A program made the translations under genes and the position numbers. The notes under the pieces are model-generated. The model had not been told where the DNA came from. It worked only from the letters and a program-made list of their open reading frames with translations, and did not search any database. A stretch of 64,000 bases of DNA from Streptomyces sp. NBS 14/10 (GTDB lineage Bacteria > Actinomycetota > Actinomycetes > Streptomycetales > Streptomycetaceae): contig NZ_NCSM01000070.1 of NCBI RefSeq assembly GCF_002224125.1, positions 1-64,000 of the forward strand, written 5' to 3'. Below are positions 24,321 to 32,842 of this stretch, piece after piece (positions within the stretch are counted from its first letter, which is position 1; the number at the start of each line of letters is the position of its first letter).

Positions 24321-27152
24321 TCAGCGGTGCGTGGGGAACTCCACGACCTGCTGGTACGTCGGCCGGTTCTGCCAGTGCACCTTGTCGTGGGTGACGCCGC
24401 CCAGCGGGCGCTGGATGATCGAGTCGGCACACCACTGGTCGCCCGCCGAGCAGTTGGCGTCGCCGGGGTAGACCTCCGTGGCGGGCTTGGCCGCGGCCTG
24501 CTTGAGGCTGGTCAGGAGGGCGTCACGGCATGCGGACAGCTCGCCGGCGCCGCAGTACTTCTTGGCGAGCGGGCCCTGGACGTCCTCGCCGAGGACCGCG
24601 CGCAGGTCCTTGTCGACGTAGGACCACCAGCCGTACTGGAAGGAGGATCCGGCGTGCGAGCCGGTGGGGCCGTGGCCGGCCGAGGGCGCCTCGTCGACGG
24701 TCAGATTGGCGCGCAGCGCATCGTACAGATCGGTGCCCAGCTGAGGTTTGAACTCTGCCTCCACCAGAAGCGGCCACCATGCGTCCATGATCCGTACGGC
24801 GTCGGTGTGTCCATAGGTGTGCGAGCCGGCGGATGTCTCGCGGCGCTGGGCGCCCGCCGTCTGCCAGGACTCCAGCTGCTGTACGGCCTTGGCCGCCTGC
24901 GGATCGGTGACCGGCCCGCTGCGCAGGACCTTCAGCAGCTCCGGCAGCACGTCCTCGCCGCGCAGATCGGCGACGGCCGCCTCGGCCATGGCGCGGGTGA
25001 GCGCGGCGCGGGTCACCCCGCCCTTCTTCACCAACGCCCGCACCCGGTCGTCGAGGAGGTTGCCGCGGTGCACCGAGCCGTTGCCGAAGCCGGCCGCGGT
25101 GTAGCCCTTGGCCTGCCGGTTGTTCCAGCTGACGTAGTAGTCCTGGTCGATGGACTGGGGGTGCTGGGCGGGCGGGGCGTAGGCCGCGGTGTTGACCGTC
25201 GGGTCGAAGTCCCGCCACTCGTACGCCGCCTCGCCCTTGATCGGAAGCGAGGGGTCCACATCCGCCGCCCGGACCAGGTTCAGCCCGCTGTTGTAGTAGG
25301 CGGTCTGCCGGGAGTCGGCGTAGAACCAGTTGAAGGTGTAGTTGATGTGCTGCGCCGCGCTCTGGAAGGACTTGGCGTCCTTCACATAACCGGGGTCGTT
25401 GAGCATCTGGAAGCCGACGATCGAATCGGCCTCGTGGCGGTAGCTGGCGCGCAGCAGGGTGTAGGCGACGGGTTTGCCGTCGACCGTCGCGCGATGGGTC
25501 ACCAGCCCGTACTTGGTGCGGTAGACCTGCATCCGGTACGAGCCTTCGGCGGTGGAGTCGGCGAGGGTCGGCTTCCAGGCGTTACGGCGCTCGATCTTCT
25601 CCATCGGCAGGCAGGAGCCGTGGTAGCGGTAGTACGTCGAGTCCTTCGCCGGGGTGGAGCCGTCCGGCGTGCACAGCTCGACGGCGAAGGTGTCGGTGAC
25701 GTCCTGGGCGGAGGTGGTGGCGCTCCAGGCGTAGTCCTGCCCGCGGCCCAGCTGGATGTACATGCCCACGCCCGCGAAGGAGGCGCCGCGGGCGCTGATA
25801 CCCGGGCCCTGGAGCTCCTGGAGCATCAGCAGCTGCGGGGCGAAGTAGCCGGTCTGCGGGCCGAAGACGGCGACGGGATTGCCGCTCGCGGTGTATTTGC
25901 CGGAGACCAGGAGCGCGTTGGACATGCCGTGCTTACGGCTGAACAGATCGCTGGGCAGCACGCCGTCGTCGTAGATACCGCGCAGGGCCTCCAGTTTCTT
26001 CGGGGCCTTGACCTGCTGTGTCGTCCCTCTCTTGGCGCTGCCGGTCCTGGCGCTGCCGGTCTTGTCGTAGACCAGCTGCTCGGGGGTGAGCGAGCCGGGG
26101 TCGGGCAGGGCGGTGCCCTTGGCGTTCGCCGGTTTGCCCGCGTACGGGAAGCTGGTGCCGTCGTGCACGGTCAGCGCGGCCTCGGGGTCGTCGCGCTCCC
26201 GGAAGGACTCCCACACCTTGGTGCCCTCGGCGATGCCGTACTTCTGCTGGGCGGCGAGCAGCGACAGCGCCGACTCCACCTCTCCCCCGCCGCCGTTGCC
26301 GAACAGGGCGCCGACGACGGAGGCGAGGGCGATCAGATCGGTGAGCTTGAACGGCTCGATCTCGCCCACGTTGGTGATCGCGTCGATTTTGCCGGTGAGG
26401 ACGTACTCACCGGGGAAGTAACGGCCGTCCTTGGCCTGTTTGCGGTAGGCGTTGATGCCGTCCACGTACGACTGGGCGTCGGCCAGCGCCTGTTTGCCGC
26501 GCTCGCCCTGGGTGGCGAGGATGTAGTCGATCTGGGCCTGGTAGTCCTCCTCCTTGTACGGCGCCTGGCCGAAGAAACTCTGTTCCAGGCCCTGGTTGGC
26601 CTCGGCGCCGCCGGCGAAGGAGGTCAGCTCGCCGCGGCCGACGTGCCGGAAGAGGTCCATCAGCCACAGCCGGTCCTGGCCGGCGGCGTATCCGGCGCCG
26701 AACTCGGTGCCGTCGCGGGTGGTGCCCTGGATATGGGGCACCCCGGTCTTCTTGTCGCGGGTGATCGTCACATCGTCGCGCGGCTTGGTCACCGAGGCGA
26801 CCTGGTCGGCAGGCACCCCGAACGACGAGTCGTTGAAGAAGTCGGTCAGCTTGTCATCGGTGAGCGTCGGATACCCGGCGACCAGGTTGTTGTAGGGGCC
26901 GAGCTGGTCGGTGCTGTGCTCGGGGTGGGTGCCGAAGGCGCGGTTGGCGAGGATCTCGGCGAGCGTGGCGTTGCCGTTCTGGCCCGGCGGCAGGATGTCC
27001 GAGCACTGGTCCTGGCAGTAGTCGGTGACGGCCGCGGCGGCCGGCGCCGCCTGCGCCCGCTGCGGGAGCGGCCCCGCGAGCGCGGCGCCGAGGGCCAGTA
27101 CGGCCGTAGTGGCGATCGCGGTACAGGTGAGCTTGCCGGTTCGTCGTCGCAT
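24321..27152 (-). CDS. Secreted penicillin-acylase-family Ntn hydrolase (acyl-homoserine-lactone/cyclic-lipopeptide acylase type)
   Basis: A 943-residue precursor. A signal peptide (RRRTGKLTCTAIATTAVLAL, cleavage near AQAAPA) sends it outside. The alpha part has VTITRDKKTGVPHIQGTT and GAGYAAGQDRLWLMDLFRH, both typical of penicillin amidases. The beta chain should begin at Ser411 in RKHGMSNALLV after self-cleavage; downstream are VFGPQTGYFAPQ, GRGQDYAWSATTSAQDVTDT and YVSWNNRQAKGY. Length and order match the branch containing aculeacin A acylase and related lipopeptide or AHL acylases rather than penicillin G acylase. GGGAGGAG precedes the ATG. Four cysteines near each end suggest disulfides. 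Substrate is not predictable by eye. Confidence 0.92.
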   Translation of the reverse strand: MRRRTGKLTCTAIATTAVLALGAALAGPLPQRAQAAPAAAAVTDYCQDQCSDILPPGQNGNATLAEILANRAFGTHPEHSTDQLGPYNNLVAGYPTLTDDKLTDFFNDSSFGVPADQVASVTKPRDDVTITRDKKTGVPHIQGTTRDGTEFGAGYAAGQDRLWLMDLFRHVGRGELTSFAGGAEANQGLEQSFFGQAPYKEEDYQAQIDYILATQGERGKQALADAQSYVDGINAYRKQAKDGRYFPGEYVLTGKIDAITNVGEIEPFKLTDLIALASVVGALFGNGGGGEVESALSLLAAQQKYGIAEGTKVWESFRERDDPEAALTVHDGTSFPYAGKPANAKGTALPDPGSLTPEQLVYDKTGSARTGSAKRGTTQQVKAPKKLEALRGIYDDGVLPSDLFSRKHGMSNALLVSGKYTASGNPVAVFGPQTGYFAPQLLMLQELQGPGISARGASFAGVGMYIQLGRGQDYAWSATTSAQDVTDTFAVELCTPDGSTPAKDSTYYRYHGSCLPMEKIERRNAWKPTLADSTAEGSYRMQVYRTKYGLVTHRATVDGKPVAYTLLRASYRHEADSIVGFQMLNDPGYVKDAKSFQSAAQHINYTFNWFYADSRQTAYYNSGLNLVRAADVDPSLPIKGEAAYEWRDFDPTVNTAAYAPPAQHPQSIDQDYYVSWNNRQAKGYTAAGFGNGSVHRGNLLDDRVRALVKKGGVTRAALTRAMAEAAVADLRGEDVLPELLKVLRSGPVTDPQAAKAVQQLESWQTAGAQRRETSAGSHTYGHTDAVRIMDAWWPLLVEAEFKPQLGTDLYDALRANLTVDEAPSAGHGPTGSHAGSSFQYGWWSYVDKDLRAVLGEDVQGPLAKKYCGAGELSACRDALLTSLKQAAAKPATEVYPGDANCSAGDQWCADSIIQRPLGGVTHDKVHWQNRPTYQQVVEFPTHR

Positions 27153-27187
27153 GTACGCTCCTCCCGGGTGCCGTTGGGACGGGAGGT

Positions 27188-27198
27188 TACCGGCGGTA
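27188..27198. promoter_or_regulatory. Short palindrome TACCGGCGGTA between divergent genes
   Basis: Arms TACCG and CGGTA around one base, 36 bp before the acylase start. It resembles the TACCG...CGGTA operator family of this window, but short palindromes of this kind arise easily by chance in such DNA. Confidence 0.25.
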
Positions 27199-27353
27199 TG
27201 ACCGGCCCGGAAGATGAGCAGCCGTCACCTTTTGCGGAAAGCTCAACTTCCTTCGGCTTCTTTGTGGATTTCCGGAATCGAAGGGATCCGGATCGCGCTC
27301 CGTTACGTCCATTCCACAACGAGTCGGGTCCGCACCCGCGGAGGTGGAAAGAG

Positions 27354-28028
27354 ATGGCCGGTTTCAGAGCACTCGCACGAGACGTCCGCAACCCACGCAG
27401 GCACATCACTGCGCGCCGCACCTCGCTGCGCAAATGCCTCGAACGGTTCGCGCCGTACGGGCATCGAGCGACGTGGCACCATCTGTGCTCCCGGGCGGGG
27501 ATCGCCCTGGAGGACCGTCACCCCGAACCGGCACTACTGATCACCGCGCTGGAGGAGTTGGAGGAGGCGCGGGCCCTGTGGCTCGCGTACGAGTCGGACT
27601 TCGCGGCCCGGCGCCGGCAGGAGAAGCACCACGGCATCCGCCAGCCGAGCCCCGTGGACGACTGGCATCTGCACACCTGGGGCGGAAACCACATCATGCC
27701 CTGCGAGAGCCCATCGGCCCACCCCGACGACCGGCTGGCGGAGGTGCTGCGCCGGCTGATCCTCGCGATGGAGTCGGGGCCGGCCTCGACCTGCCCGGTC
27801 TGCACACAGGACCGGCTGACCTGGCACGACAACCTGGGCCGCTACCCCTGGGAGGGGCCGATGTGCGGCACCTGCGGCATCGTCGTCCCCGCACCGGTAC
27901 TCACCCCCGAGGCCCTGGCCGCCGCCCGCCACACCAGGTCCGGCCGCGCCCCCAAGTCCGGCCACTCCGCCGCGTCCACCTCAGCCACCGCGTCCGCCCG
28001 GCCCCACAGGCGGTACGCCACCGTATGA
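27354..28028 (+). CDS. Unknown protein with a C-terminal zinc-ribbon-like motif
   Basis: A 224-residue soluble protein that I do not recognise. Residues about 1-85 are basic and helical (RALARDVRNPRRHITARRTS, then CLERFAPYGHRATWHHLCSRAGI). A four-cysteine pair, CPVCTQDRL and CGTCGIVV, near residues 145-175 could bind zinc. The C-terminus is a Ser/Ala/Arg-rich tail. GGTGGAAAG lies before the ATG at 27354. It is divergent from the acylase gene and ends in a very strong hairpin, so it is monocistronic. Nucleic-acid binding is a reasonable guess only. Confidence 0.7.
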   Translation: MAGFRALARDVRNPRRHITARRTSLRKCLERFAPYGHRATWHHLCSRAGIALEDRHPEPALLITALEELEEARALWLAYESDFAARRRQEKHHGIRQPSPVDDWHLHTWGGNHIMPCESPSAHPDDRLAEVLRRLILAMESGPASTCPVCTQDRLTWHDNLGRYPWEGPMCGTCGIVVPAPVLTPEALAAARHTRSGRAPKSGHSAASTSATASARPHRRYATV

Positions 28029-28050
28029 GGGAGCCATGACCAAGACCCGG

Positions 28051-28081
28051 GGCGCGCCCGCCGGAAACCGGCGGGCGCGCC
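28051..28081 (+). terminator. Perfect 14-bp stem, AAA loop, terminator
   Basis: GGCGCGCCCGCCGG pairs with CCGGCGGGCGCGCC around AAA, 22 bases after the stop at 28028. One of the strongest simple hairpins in the window. Confidence 0.85.
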
Positions 28082-28110
28082 GCCGCGTCGGGCGCCATGG
28101 CCGCGGCTCG

Positions 28111-28153
28111 TTGACACACGAGGCCCGCCCGACCATGCTGAGCAGTCGCTTAG
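28111..28153 (+). promoter_or_regulatory. Promoter and operator candidate of the MaoC gene
   Basis: TTGACA at 28111-28116 is followed after 17 bases by CATGCT (28134-28139). Directly downstream, over the expected start point, GAGCAGTCGCTTAG (28140-28153) matches 12 of 14 bases of the operator GAGCAAGCGCTTAG before the TetR gene at 29916. Two direct repeats of TAGTGGTCGGA follow (from 28152). Confidence 0.6.
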
Positions 28154-28190
28154 TGGTCGGATAGTGGTCGGATGCCAGGGAGGCCGTGAC

Positions 28191-28655
28191 ATGGCAGAGC
28201 CAAGGATCTTCACCTCACCCGAAGAGCTGCGTTCGGCGGTCGGGGAAGACCTCGGCCCCAGCGACTGGCTGGAGATCGACCAGAAGCGGATCGACCTCTT
28301 CGCCGAGGCGACCGGCGACCATCAGTGGATCCATGTGGACCCGGAGAAGGCGGCCATGGGCCCCTTCGGCACCACGATCGCCCACGGCTATCTGACGCTC
28401 TCCCTGCTGCCCTCGTTCACCCCGCAGCTGCTGTCGGTCGAAGGCGTGCGCATGGGGATCAACTACGGCGTGAACAAGGTCCGTTTCCCCTCCCCCGTCC
28501 CGGTCGACTCGCGGCTGCGCGCCAGGGGGCGGCTGGCGGAGGTGACCGAGGTGGCCGACGGCGGTCTGCAGGTCACGCTGGTGGTGACCGTGGAGCGCGA
28601 GGGCGGGCAGAAGCCGGTGTGCGTGGCGGAGTCCGTGGCCCGCTATTACCTCTGA
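28191..28655 (+). CDS. MaoC-type enoyl-CoA hydratase
   Basis: A 154-residue hot-dog-fold hydratase. The catalytic hydratase-2 motif is present: FAEATGDHQWIHVDPEKAA with Asp/His, then GPFGTTIAHGYLTLSLLP. Length matches single-domain MaoC proteins that act on 2-enoyl-CoA. It probably works in fatty-acid or related acyl-CoA breakdown. GGGAGG precedes the ATG at 28191. The gene is alone, but its promoter carries a near copy of the operator next to the TetR gene 29269-29916, so the two are probably linked by regulation although 600 bp apart. Confidence 0.92.
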   Translation: MAEPRIFTSPEELRSAVGEDLGPSDWLEIDQKRIDLFAEATGDHQWIHVDPEKAAMGPFGTTIAHGYLTLSLLPSFTPQLLSVEGVRMGINYGVNKVRFPSPVPVDSRLRARGRLAEVTEVADGGLQVTLVVTVEREGGQKPVCVAESVARYYL

Positions 28656-28831
28656 TTCCTGTCACGGGGGCATCGGCACGCCCGGCGGTATGCCACCGCG
28701 GGGATATGCGCCTTCCAGTCGGCCCGCGACAGCGTCTCCGGCGCGCTCCCGCGCCGCGCGGGGTCAGCCCCGCGGCCCGGGCGATCCGCGCGGCATCCTG
28801 CGCGGCGTAAGGGCCGGGGCACAGCTGATGT

Positions 28832-28876
28832 CCGGTCCCCGCGCCGCGGCGGGATCGGACGCGCCGCGGGGACCGG
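28832..28876. terminator. Long-loop hairpin with 12-bp stem
   Basis: CCGGTCCCCGCG (28832-28843) pairs with CGCGGGGACCGG (28865-28876). It lies between the MaoC gene and a decayed gene copy, so it may end either transcript. The 28656-28831 stretch shows nothing else. Confidence 0.6.
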
Positions 28877-28894
28877 GCAGGGCGTCAGCCGTGC

Positions 28895-29125
28895 TCAGCC
28901 GTCCTCGCTGACATGGCCGCCCTCCCGGCAACCGGTGCCCGTGGAAGCGCCCGAGCCGTCTGCCGTCGGGGTTGTACCACCACAGCCACGCCTTGACCCC
29001 GTGTCCGTCGGAGCAGTAGTCGTGGATCACCAGGTAGTCGTCGTTGTCACCCCCGCCAGGCGCACCCGGGCCGTAGTCGACGAACTCCGCCGAGCCGCAG
29101 CTGTCACCCGTGTGCAGCCGGCATC
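28895..29125 (-). pseudogene. Remnant of a small secreted protein gene
   Basis: The leftward frame encodes a protein-like segment (GDSCGSAEFVDYGPGAPGG, then DNDDYLVIHDYCSDGHGVKA, WLWWYN), with cysteine and aromatic pattern like small secreted streptomycete proteins. No signal peptide or credible start precedes it: the upstream sequence is out of frame with any ATG plus signal. Downstream the protein-like character stops within about 20 codons. I read it as a truncated, decayed copy. The family is not certain. The remaining DNA to 29268 shows no gene. Confidence 0.5.
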
Positions 29126-29268
29126 AGCAGCGTCGTGCCGTCGTCGGCAGGTCCGCCATAGCGGCCGGGCGACATGCCTATATCTCTGGACGTGTCACCC
29201 CATGAGCTGCGGGGACAGGCGGCGAACGGAAAACGGCGGGACGCGGCCGACGGCGCCAGGGCGGCCGG

Positions 29269-29916
29269 CTAGGTCCTGTCCGGGCGCCCCGGACCCGCCG
29301 CGCCCACCAGGCGCAGCGCGAGCCCGGCGTAGAGCTCGCCGACCTCGTCGGGGGTGCTGCGGCCGCTGGGGTTGAACCAGCGGGCTACGTCGATGCACAG
29401 CGACAGGACGGCGACGGTGGTGCCGCGGGCATCGGCGACGTCGAAGTCGCCCGCCTTCACCCCGTCCTCGACGATCGCGCGCACCGCGCCGTCCGAGGCC
29501 CGCCGCATCGCGGTGATCTCGGCGGCGTGGTCCTCGGCGAGCGCGCCGAGCTCGTACTGGACGACGCGGGCGGTGGTGTGGTGCTCGGCGTGCCAGCGGA
29601 CGAAGGCGCGTACGGCGTGGGCGAGCCGTTCGGCGGGGGTGCCGGCGCCGTCCCTGGCCTCCTCGAGGATGTCGAGCGCGAACCGGTGGCCGACCTTGCT
29701 GATCTGGTAGAGCAGCTCTTCCTTGGTCTTGTAGTGGATATAGAGCGCGGCGGGGCTCATACCGGCGCGGCCCGCGATATCGCGGGTGGTGGTGGCGTGG
29801 TAGCCGCGCTCGGCGAAGGCGTGCACCGCGGCGGTCATCAGCCGCCGGGCCGCGTCCGGGGTGATGTCGCGCCACGCCTCGGGGGCGCCCTCGGTGTTCT
29901 TCGCCTCCGCATTCAT
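29269..29916 (-). CDS. TetR-family transcriptional regulator
   Basis: A 215-residue repressor. The helix-turn-helix is AARRLMTAAVHAFAERGYHA followed by TTTRDIAGRAGMSPAALYIHYKTK (in two parts: TTTRDIAGRAGMS, PAALYIHYKTK). The ligand domain (LGALAEDHAAEITAMRR, LCIDVARWFNPSGR) is like regulators of short-chain acyl-CoA catabolism. ATG 29916 gives MNAEAKNTE; an upstream in-frame GTG at 29958 lies inside the operator and is unlikely. A palindrome 21 bp upstream should be its autoregulatory site, and the MaoC gene promoter carries a near copy. Confidence 0.9.
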   Translation of the reverse strand: MNAEAKNTEGAPEAWRDITPDAARRLMTAAVHAFAERGYHATTTRDIAGRAGMSPAALYIHYKTKEELLYQISKVGHRFALDILEEARDGAGTPAERLAHAVRAFVRWHAEHHTTARVVQYELGALAEDHAAEITAMRRASDGAVRAIVEDGVKAGDFDVADARGTTVAVLSLCIDVARWFNPSGRSTPDEVGELYAGLALRLVGAAGPGRPDRT

Positions 29917-29936
29917 GGCGGACACCCTACATGCCG

Positions 29937-29958
29937 GTGAGCAAGCGCTTAGGCTCAC
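29937..29958. promoter_or_regulatory. Palindromic operator candidate before the TetR gene
   Basis: GTGAGCAAGCGCTTAGGCTCAC: outer arms GTGAGC/GCTCAC and an inner AAGCGCTT. It lies between the MFS gene 3' end and the TetR start. Its part GAGCAAGCGCTTAG is repeated with two changes at the MaoC promoter. Confidence 0.7.
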
Positions 29959-29967
29959 TCGGGCGGC

Positions 29968-31287
29968 TCAGGCGGGCGGGCGTGCGCCGCGTGGCTCGAC
30001 AGCGGACTCGGCCGAGGGCTCCGCAGCGGGCGCGGGCGCCTCCGCTGGGACGGGTGGTGGGGCGCTGCGCCCGGCGGGGCGTATCGCGACGCCCGCAGAG
30101 GCGAGCAGCAGCACGCCGAGCATCACAAAGGGCGCGGCGGTCCCCGCGAGCCCCGCCAGCAGGCCCGCGGCGGCGGGGGCGGCGACCTGGCCGAGGCGGT
30201 TGCCGGTCAGCCGCAGCGCCAGGGCGGTGGAGCGGGCCCCGTCCGGGGCGGCCTGGACGACGGTGGTCATGGACAGCGGCTGGCCGACGCCAAGGCAGAA
30301 GCCGAGCGCGGCCAGCAGGATCCCGAGCCCCCAGGCGGGCACCGGCAGGGCGAGCGCCGCGCACAGCAGCCCGGCCCCCAGACAGCTGACGGCCATCAGG
30401 ACCGTACGGCCCATCAGCCGGATCATCGGGGTCATCACGAGCCGGCAGGCGACGGTGGCGGCGGCGCGCACGCTCAGCAGCAGGCCGATGACCGCGGGCG
30501 CGATGGACCGCTGTTCGCCGACGACGGGGAGGTAGGCGGTGAGGATGTCGGTGGCGGACAGCACGGCGAGGCTGATGAAGATGCCGGAGGCCACGCCCCG
30601 GGTGCGCAGGATGCCGGCCACGGAGACCCGGCCGGAGACCCGGCCCGAGCGCGCCCCGCCGCCCTCGGAACGGTCGGATGTCCCGGCCCGCGTACGGTCC
30701 GCCGCCGGTGTGCGGTGCTCGATGCGCCACAGGGCCGTGACCGCGAAGGCCGCGACGACGGCGGATGCGAAGAGCGCGGCCGCGCTGGTCCTGGCCAGGG
30801 CGTCCGCGTGCTCGGAGACCACCAGCCCGGCGGCGATGGGGCCGATGAGCTGGCCGAGGGAGGCGCCGATGGTGAAGTGGCCGAAGTTGCGGTCCTGGTC
30901 CTCCGGGGCGCTCTGCCGGGCGACCAGGGACTGGGCGCCGATCACAAAGGACAGATGGCCCAGGCCCATCACCCCGCTCCAGATGGCCATCTCCAGCAGC
31001 GACCCGGCCCGGCCGCTGAGCGCACAGCCGGTCGCGATCAGCGCGACCCCGATGGGCAGCAGCGGGGCGCAGCGCCCGTGGTCGGTGCGGCGCCCCAGCG
31101 GTACGGCGGCGAACAGCGGCAGCAGGGCGTAGACGCCGGCGATCACGCCGACCGCCCGGGCGTCGGCGCCCAGCGCGAGAGCCCGGTAGGAGACGGCCGG
31201 CCGGGCCATGCTCACCGCCCCCTGCGCGAAGGCGAAGGCGATGACCAGGCGCAGCAGCCAGCCCCTACCGGGCTCTCGTGTCTTCAC
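29968..31287 (-). CDS. Major facilitator superfamily transporter
   Basis: A 439-residue membrane protein with about 12 hydrophobic segments. The loop after the second helix has PLGRRTDHGRCAPLLPIG, close to the MFS motif A pattern GxxxDRxGRR. A central Ser/Gly/Arg-rich cytoplasmic loop (around TPAADRTRAGTSDRSEGGG) divides two six-helix halves, and the tail is Pro/Ala rich. Substrate unknown; the family includes drug and metabolite exporters. The GTG start at 31287 is three bases after the stop of the citrate transporter gene, so the two are one operon. Confidence 0.88.
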   Translation of the reverse strand: MKTREPGRGWLLRLVIAFAFAQGAVSMARPAVSYRALALGADARAVGVIAGVYALLPLFAAVPLGRRTDHGRCAPLLPIGVALIATGCALSGRAGSLLEMAIWSGVMGLGHLSFVIGAQSLVARQSAPEDQDRNFGHFTIGASLGQLIGPIAAGLVVSEHADALARTSAAALFASAVVAAFAVTALWRIEHRTPAADRTRAGTSDRSEGGGARSGRVSGRVSVAGILRTRGVASGIFISLAVLSATDILTAYLPVVGEQRSIAPAVIGLLLSVRAAATVACRLVMTPMIRLMGRTVLMAVSCLGAGLLCAALALPVPAWGLGILLAALGFCLGVGQPLSMTTVVQAAPDGARSTALALRLTGNRLGQVAAPAAAGLLAGLAGTAAPFVMLGVLLLASAGVAIRPAGRSAPPPVPAEAPAPAAEPSAESAVEPRGARPPA

Positions 31288-31290
31288 GGG

Positions 31291-32721
31291 TCAGATGATG
31301 CCGAACAGCAGACCCGCGCCCAGCACCACCAGTGAGGTGAGCGCCGCCCACTTCACCACGAAGCGGGTGTGGTCGCCGAACTCGACCTTCGCCATGCCGA
31401 CCAGGACGTAGACGGCCGGGACCAGCGGGCTGGACATGTGCAGGGCCTGTCCGACCAGGGAGGCGCGGGCGATCTCGACCGGGTCGACCCCGTGGGCGGC
31501 GCCGGCCTCGGCGAGGATCGGCACGATGCCGAAGTAGAAGCCGTCGTTGGACATGAAGTAGGTCAGCGGGATGGACAGGATGCCGGTGACCAGGCCCATG
31601 TGCGGGCCCATTCCGTCCGGGATCCCGTCGACCAGCCAGCGGGCCATGTGCTCGACCATGCCGGTGCCGGTGAGCACGCCGGTGAAGACGGCGGCGGCGA
31701 AGACCATGCCGGAGACGTTGACGACGTTCTCGGAGTGGGCCGCGATACGGGCCTTCTGGTCGGCGACGTTCGGGAAGTTGACGGTGAGCGCGATGGCGGC
31801 GCCGAGCAGGAACAGGACCGGGATCGGCAGGTCCTCGCGGATCATCATGGTCAGCAGCGCGATGGTGAGGGCCGCGTTGAACCAGTACAGCTTGGGGCGC
31901 AGGGTGGCCCGGTTGGGGTCGAGCCCCTGGTGCTCCTCGTCGCCGTCCTCGGCCGCGCCGGCCGCCCCGTGCGTCCCGGGCGCCTCGGCGTCGGTGCCGC
32001 CGCCCGCACCGCCGGTGACCTTCTTACCGCCCTTACGACCCTTGGCACCGGAACCGGCGCCGACCAGCACCGTCTCGGGGTCGGCGGTGACGTCCTCGAT
32101 GGTCAGCGTCCCCAGGCGCTTGCGCTCGCGCAGGCCGAGGCCGTACGCGAGGGCGAAGACGAAGAGCAGACCGGCGGCGAGGGCCGGGATCATCGGCACG
32201 AAGATGTCGCTGGCGTCCAGCTTGAGCGCGGCGGCGGCGCGGGCGGTGGGGCCGCCCCAGGGGAGCGTGTTCATCACGCCGTTGGCCATGGCGGCGACAC
32301 CGGTCATGACCACCAGGCTCATCTTCAGCCGCCGGTACAGCGGCACCATGGCCGACACGGTGATCATGAAGGTGGTGGAGCCGTCGCCGTCGAGCGAGAC
32401 GATCGCGGCGAGGATGGCGGTGCCGACGACCACCCGCATCGGGTCGGCCTTGCAGAACCGCAGGATGACCTTGACGATCGGGTCGAAGAGGCCGACGTCG
32501 ATCATCACCCCGAAGTAGATGATGGCGAACATCAGCATGGCCGCGGTGGGCGCGAGGTCACCGACGCCCTTCAGGACGTAGTCCCCCAGATGCGCCCCCT
32601 TCCCGACGATGACGCAGAAAAGTGCCGGGATGAGCACCAGCGCGCCCATCGGGGTCATCTTCTTCATCATGATCAACACCAAGAAGGTGGCGATCATGAC
32701 GAATCCGAGGATTGTCAGCAT
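31291..32721 (-). CDS. CitMHS-type metal-citrate/H+ symporter
   Basis: A 476-residue membrane protein. The N-terminal half (LTILGFVMIATFLVLIMMKK, PMGALVLIPALFCVIVG) and the conserved stretches IVSLDGDGSTTFMITVSAM, GVMNTLPWGGPTARAA and LTYFMSNDGFYFGIVPIL are those of the CitM/CitH family. It takes up citrate in complex with a divalent metal, driven by protons. A long hydrophilic loop in the middle (GAGSGAKGRKGGKKVTGGAG...) is expanded by low-complexity residues. First gene of a two-gene leftward operon with the MFS transporter. No two-component regulator, often linked to CitM genes, is adjacent. Confidence 0.92.
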   Translation of the reverse strand: MLTILGFVMIATFLVLIMMKKMTPMGALVLIPALFCVIVGKGAHLGDYVLKGVGDLAPTAAMLMFAIIYFGVMIDVGLFDPIVKVILRFCKADPMRVVVGTAILAAIVSLDGDGSTTFMITVSAMVPLYRRLKMSLVVMTGVAAMANGVMNTLPWGGPTARAAAALKLDASDIFVPMIPALAAGLLFVFALAYGLGLRERKRLGTLTIEDVTADPETVLVGAGSGAKGRKGGKKVTGGAGGGTDAEAPGTHGAAGAAEDGDEEHQGLDPNRATLRPKLYWFNAALTIALLTMMIREDLPIPVLFLLGAAIALTVNFPNVADQKARIAAHSENVVNVSGMVFAAAVFTGVLTGTGMVEHMARWLVDGIPDGMGPHMGLVTGILSIPLTYFMSNDGFYFGIVPILAEAGAAHGVDPVEIARASLVGQALHMSSPLVPAVYVLVGMAKVEFGDHTRFVVKWAALTSLVVLGAGLLFGII

Positions 32722-32842
32722 ATTTGGCTACCTCACGTTCACCTTTGAACTCCCGCAGAACTGGCGGACGAGGTGACGTTAGGTGCCGCAACTTTCCGTT
32801 AACAAGGTCTTGACGCGTGAGCAATAAGCGCAAAACCCCAGG
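32722..32842 (-). promoter_or_regulatory. Promoter region of the citrate transporter operon
   Basis: A 121-bp gap, comparatively A+T-rich (GTTAACAAGGTC and ATATTTGG). It must contain the promoter of the leftward CitM gene and the end of the molybdopterin oxidoreductase gene upstream. No clear hairpin was seen. Confidence 0.4.

Noticed and set aside
24279..28028. A 1249-codon plus-strand frame opposite the acylase gene
   Set aside because: It is the antisense of the acylase (Val/Gly/Leu/Arg low complexity, no domain). Only its 3' part from 27354 is the real plus-strand gene.
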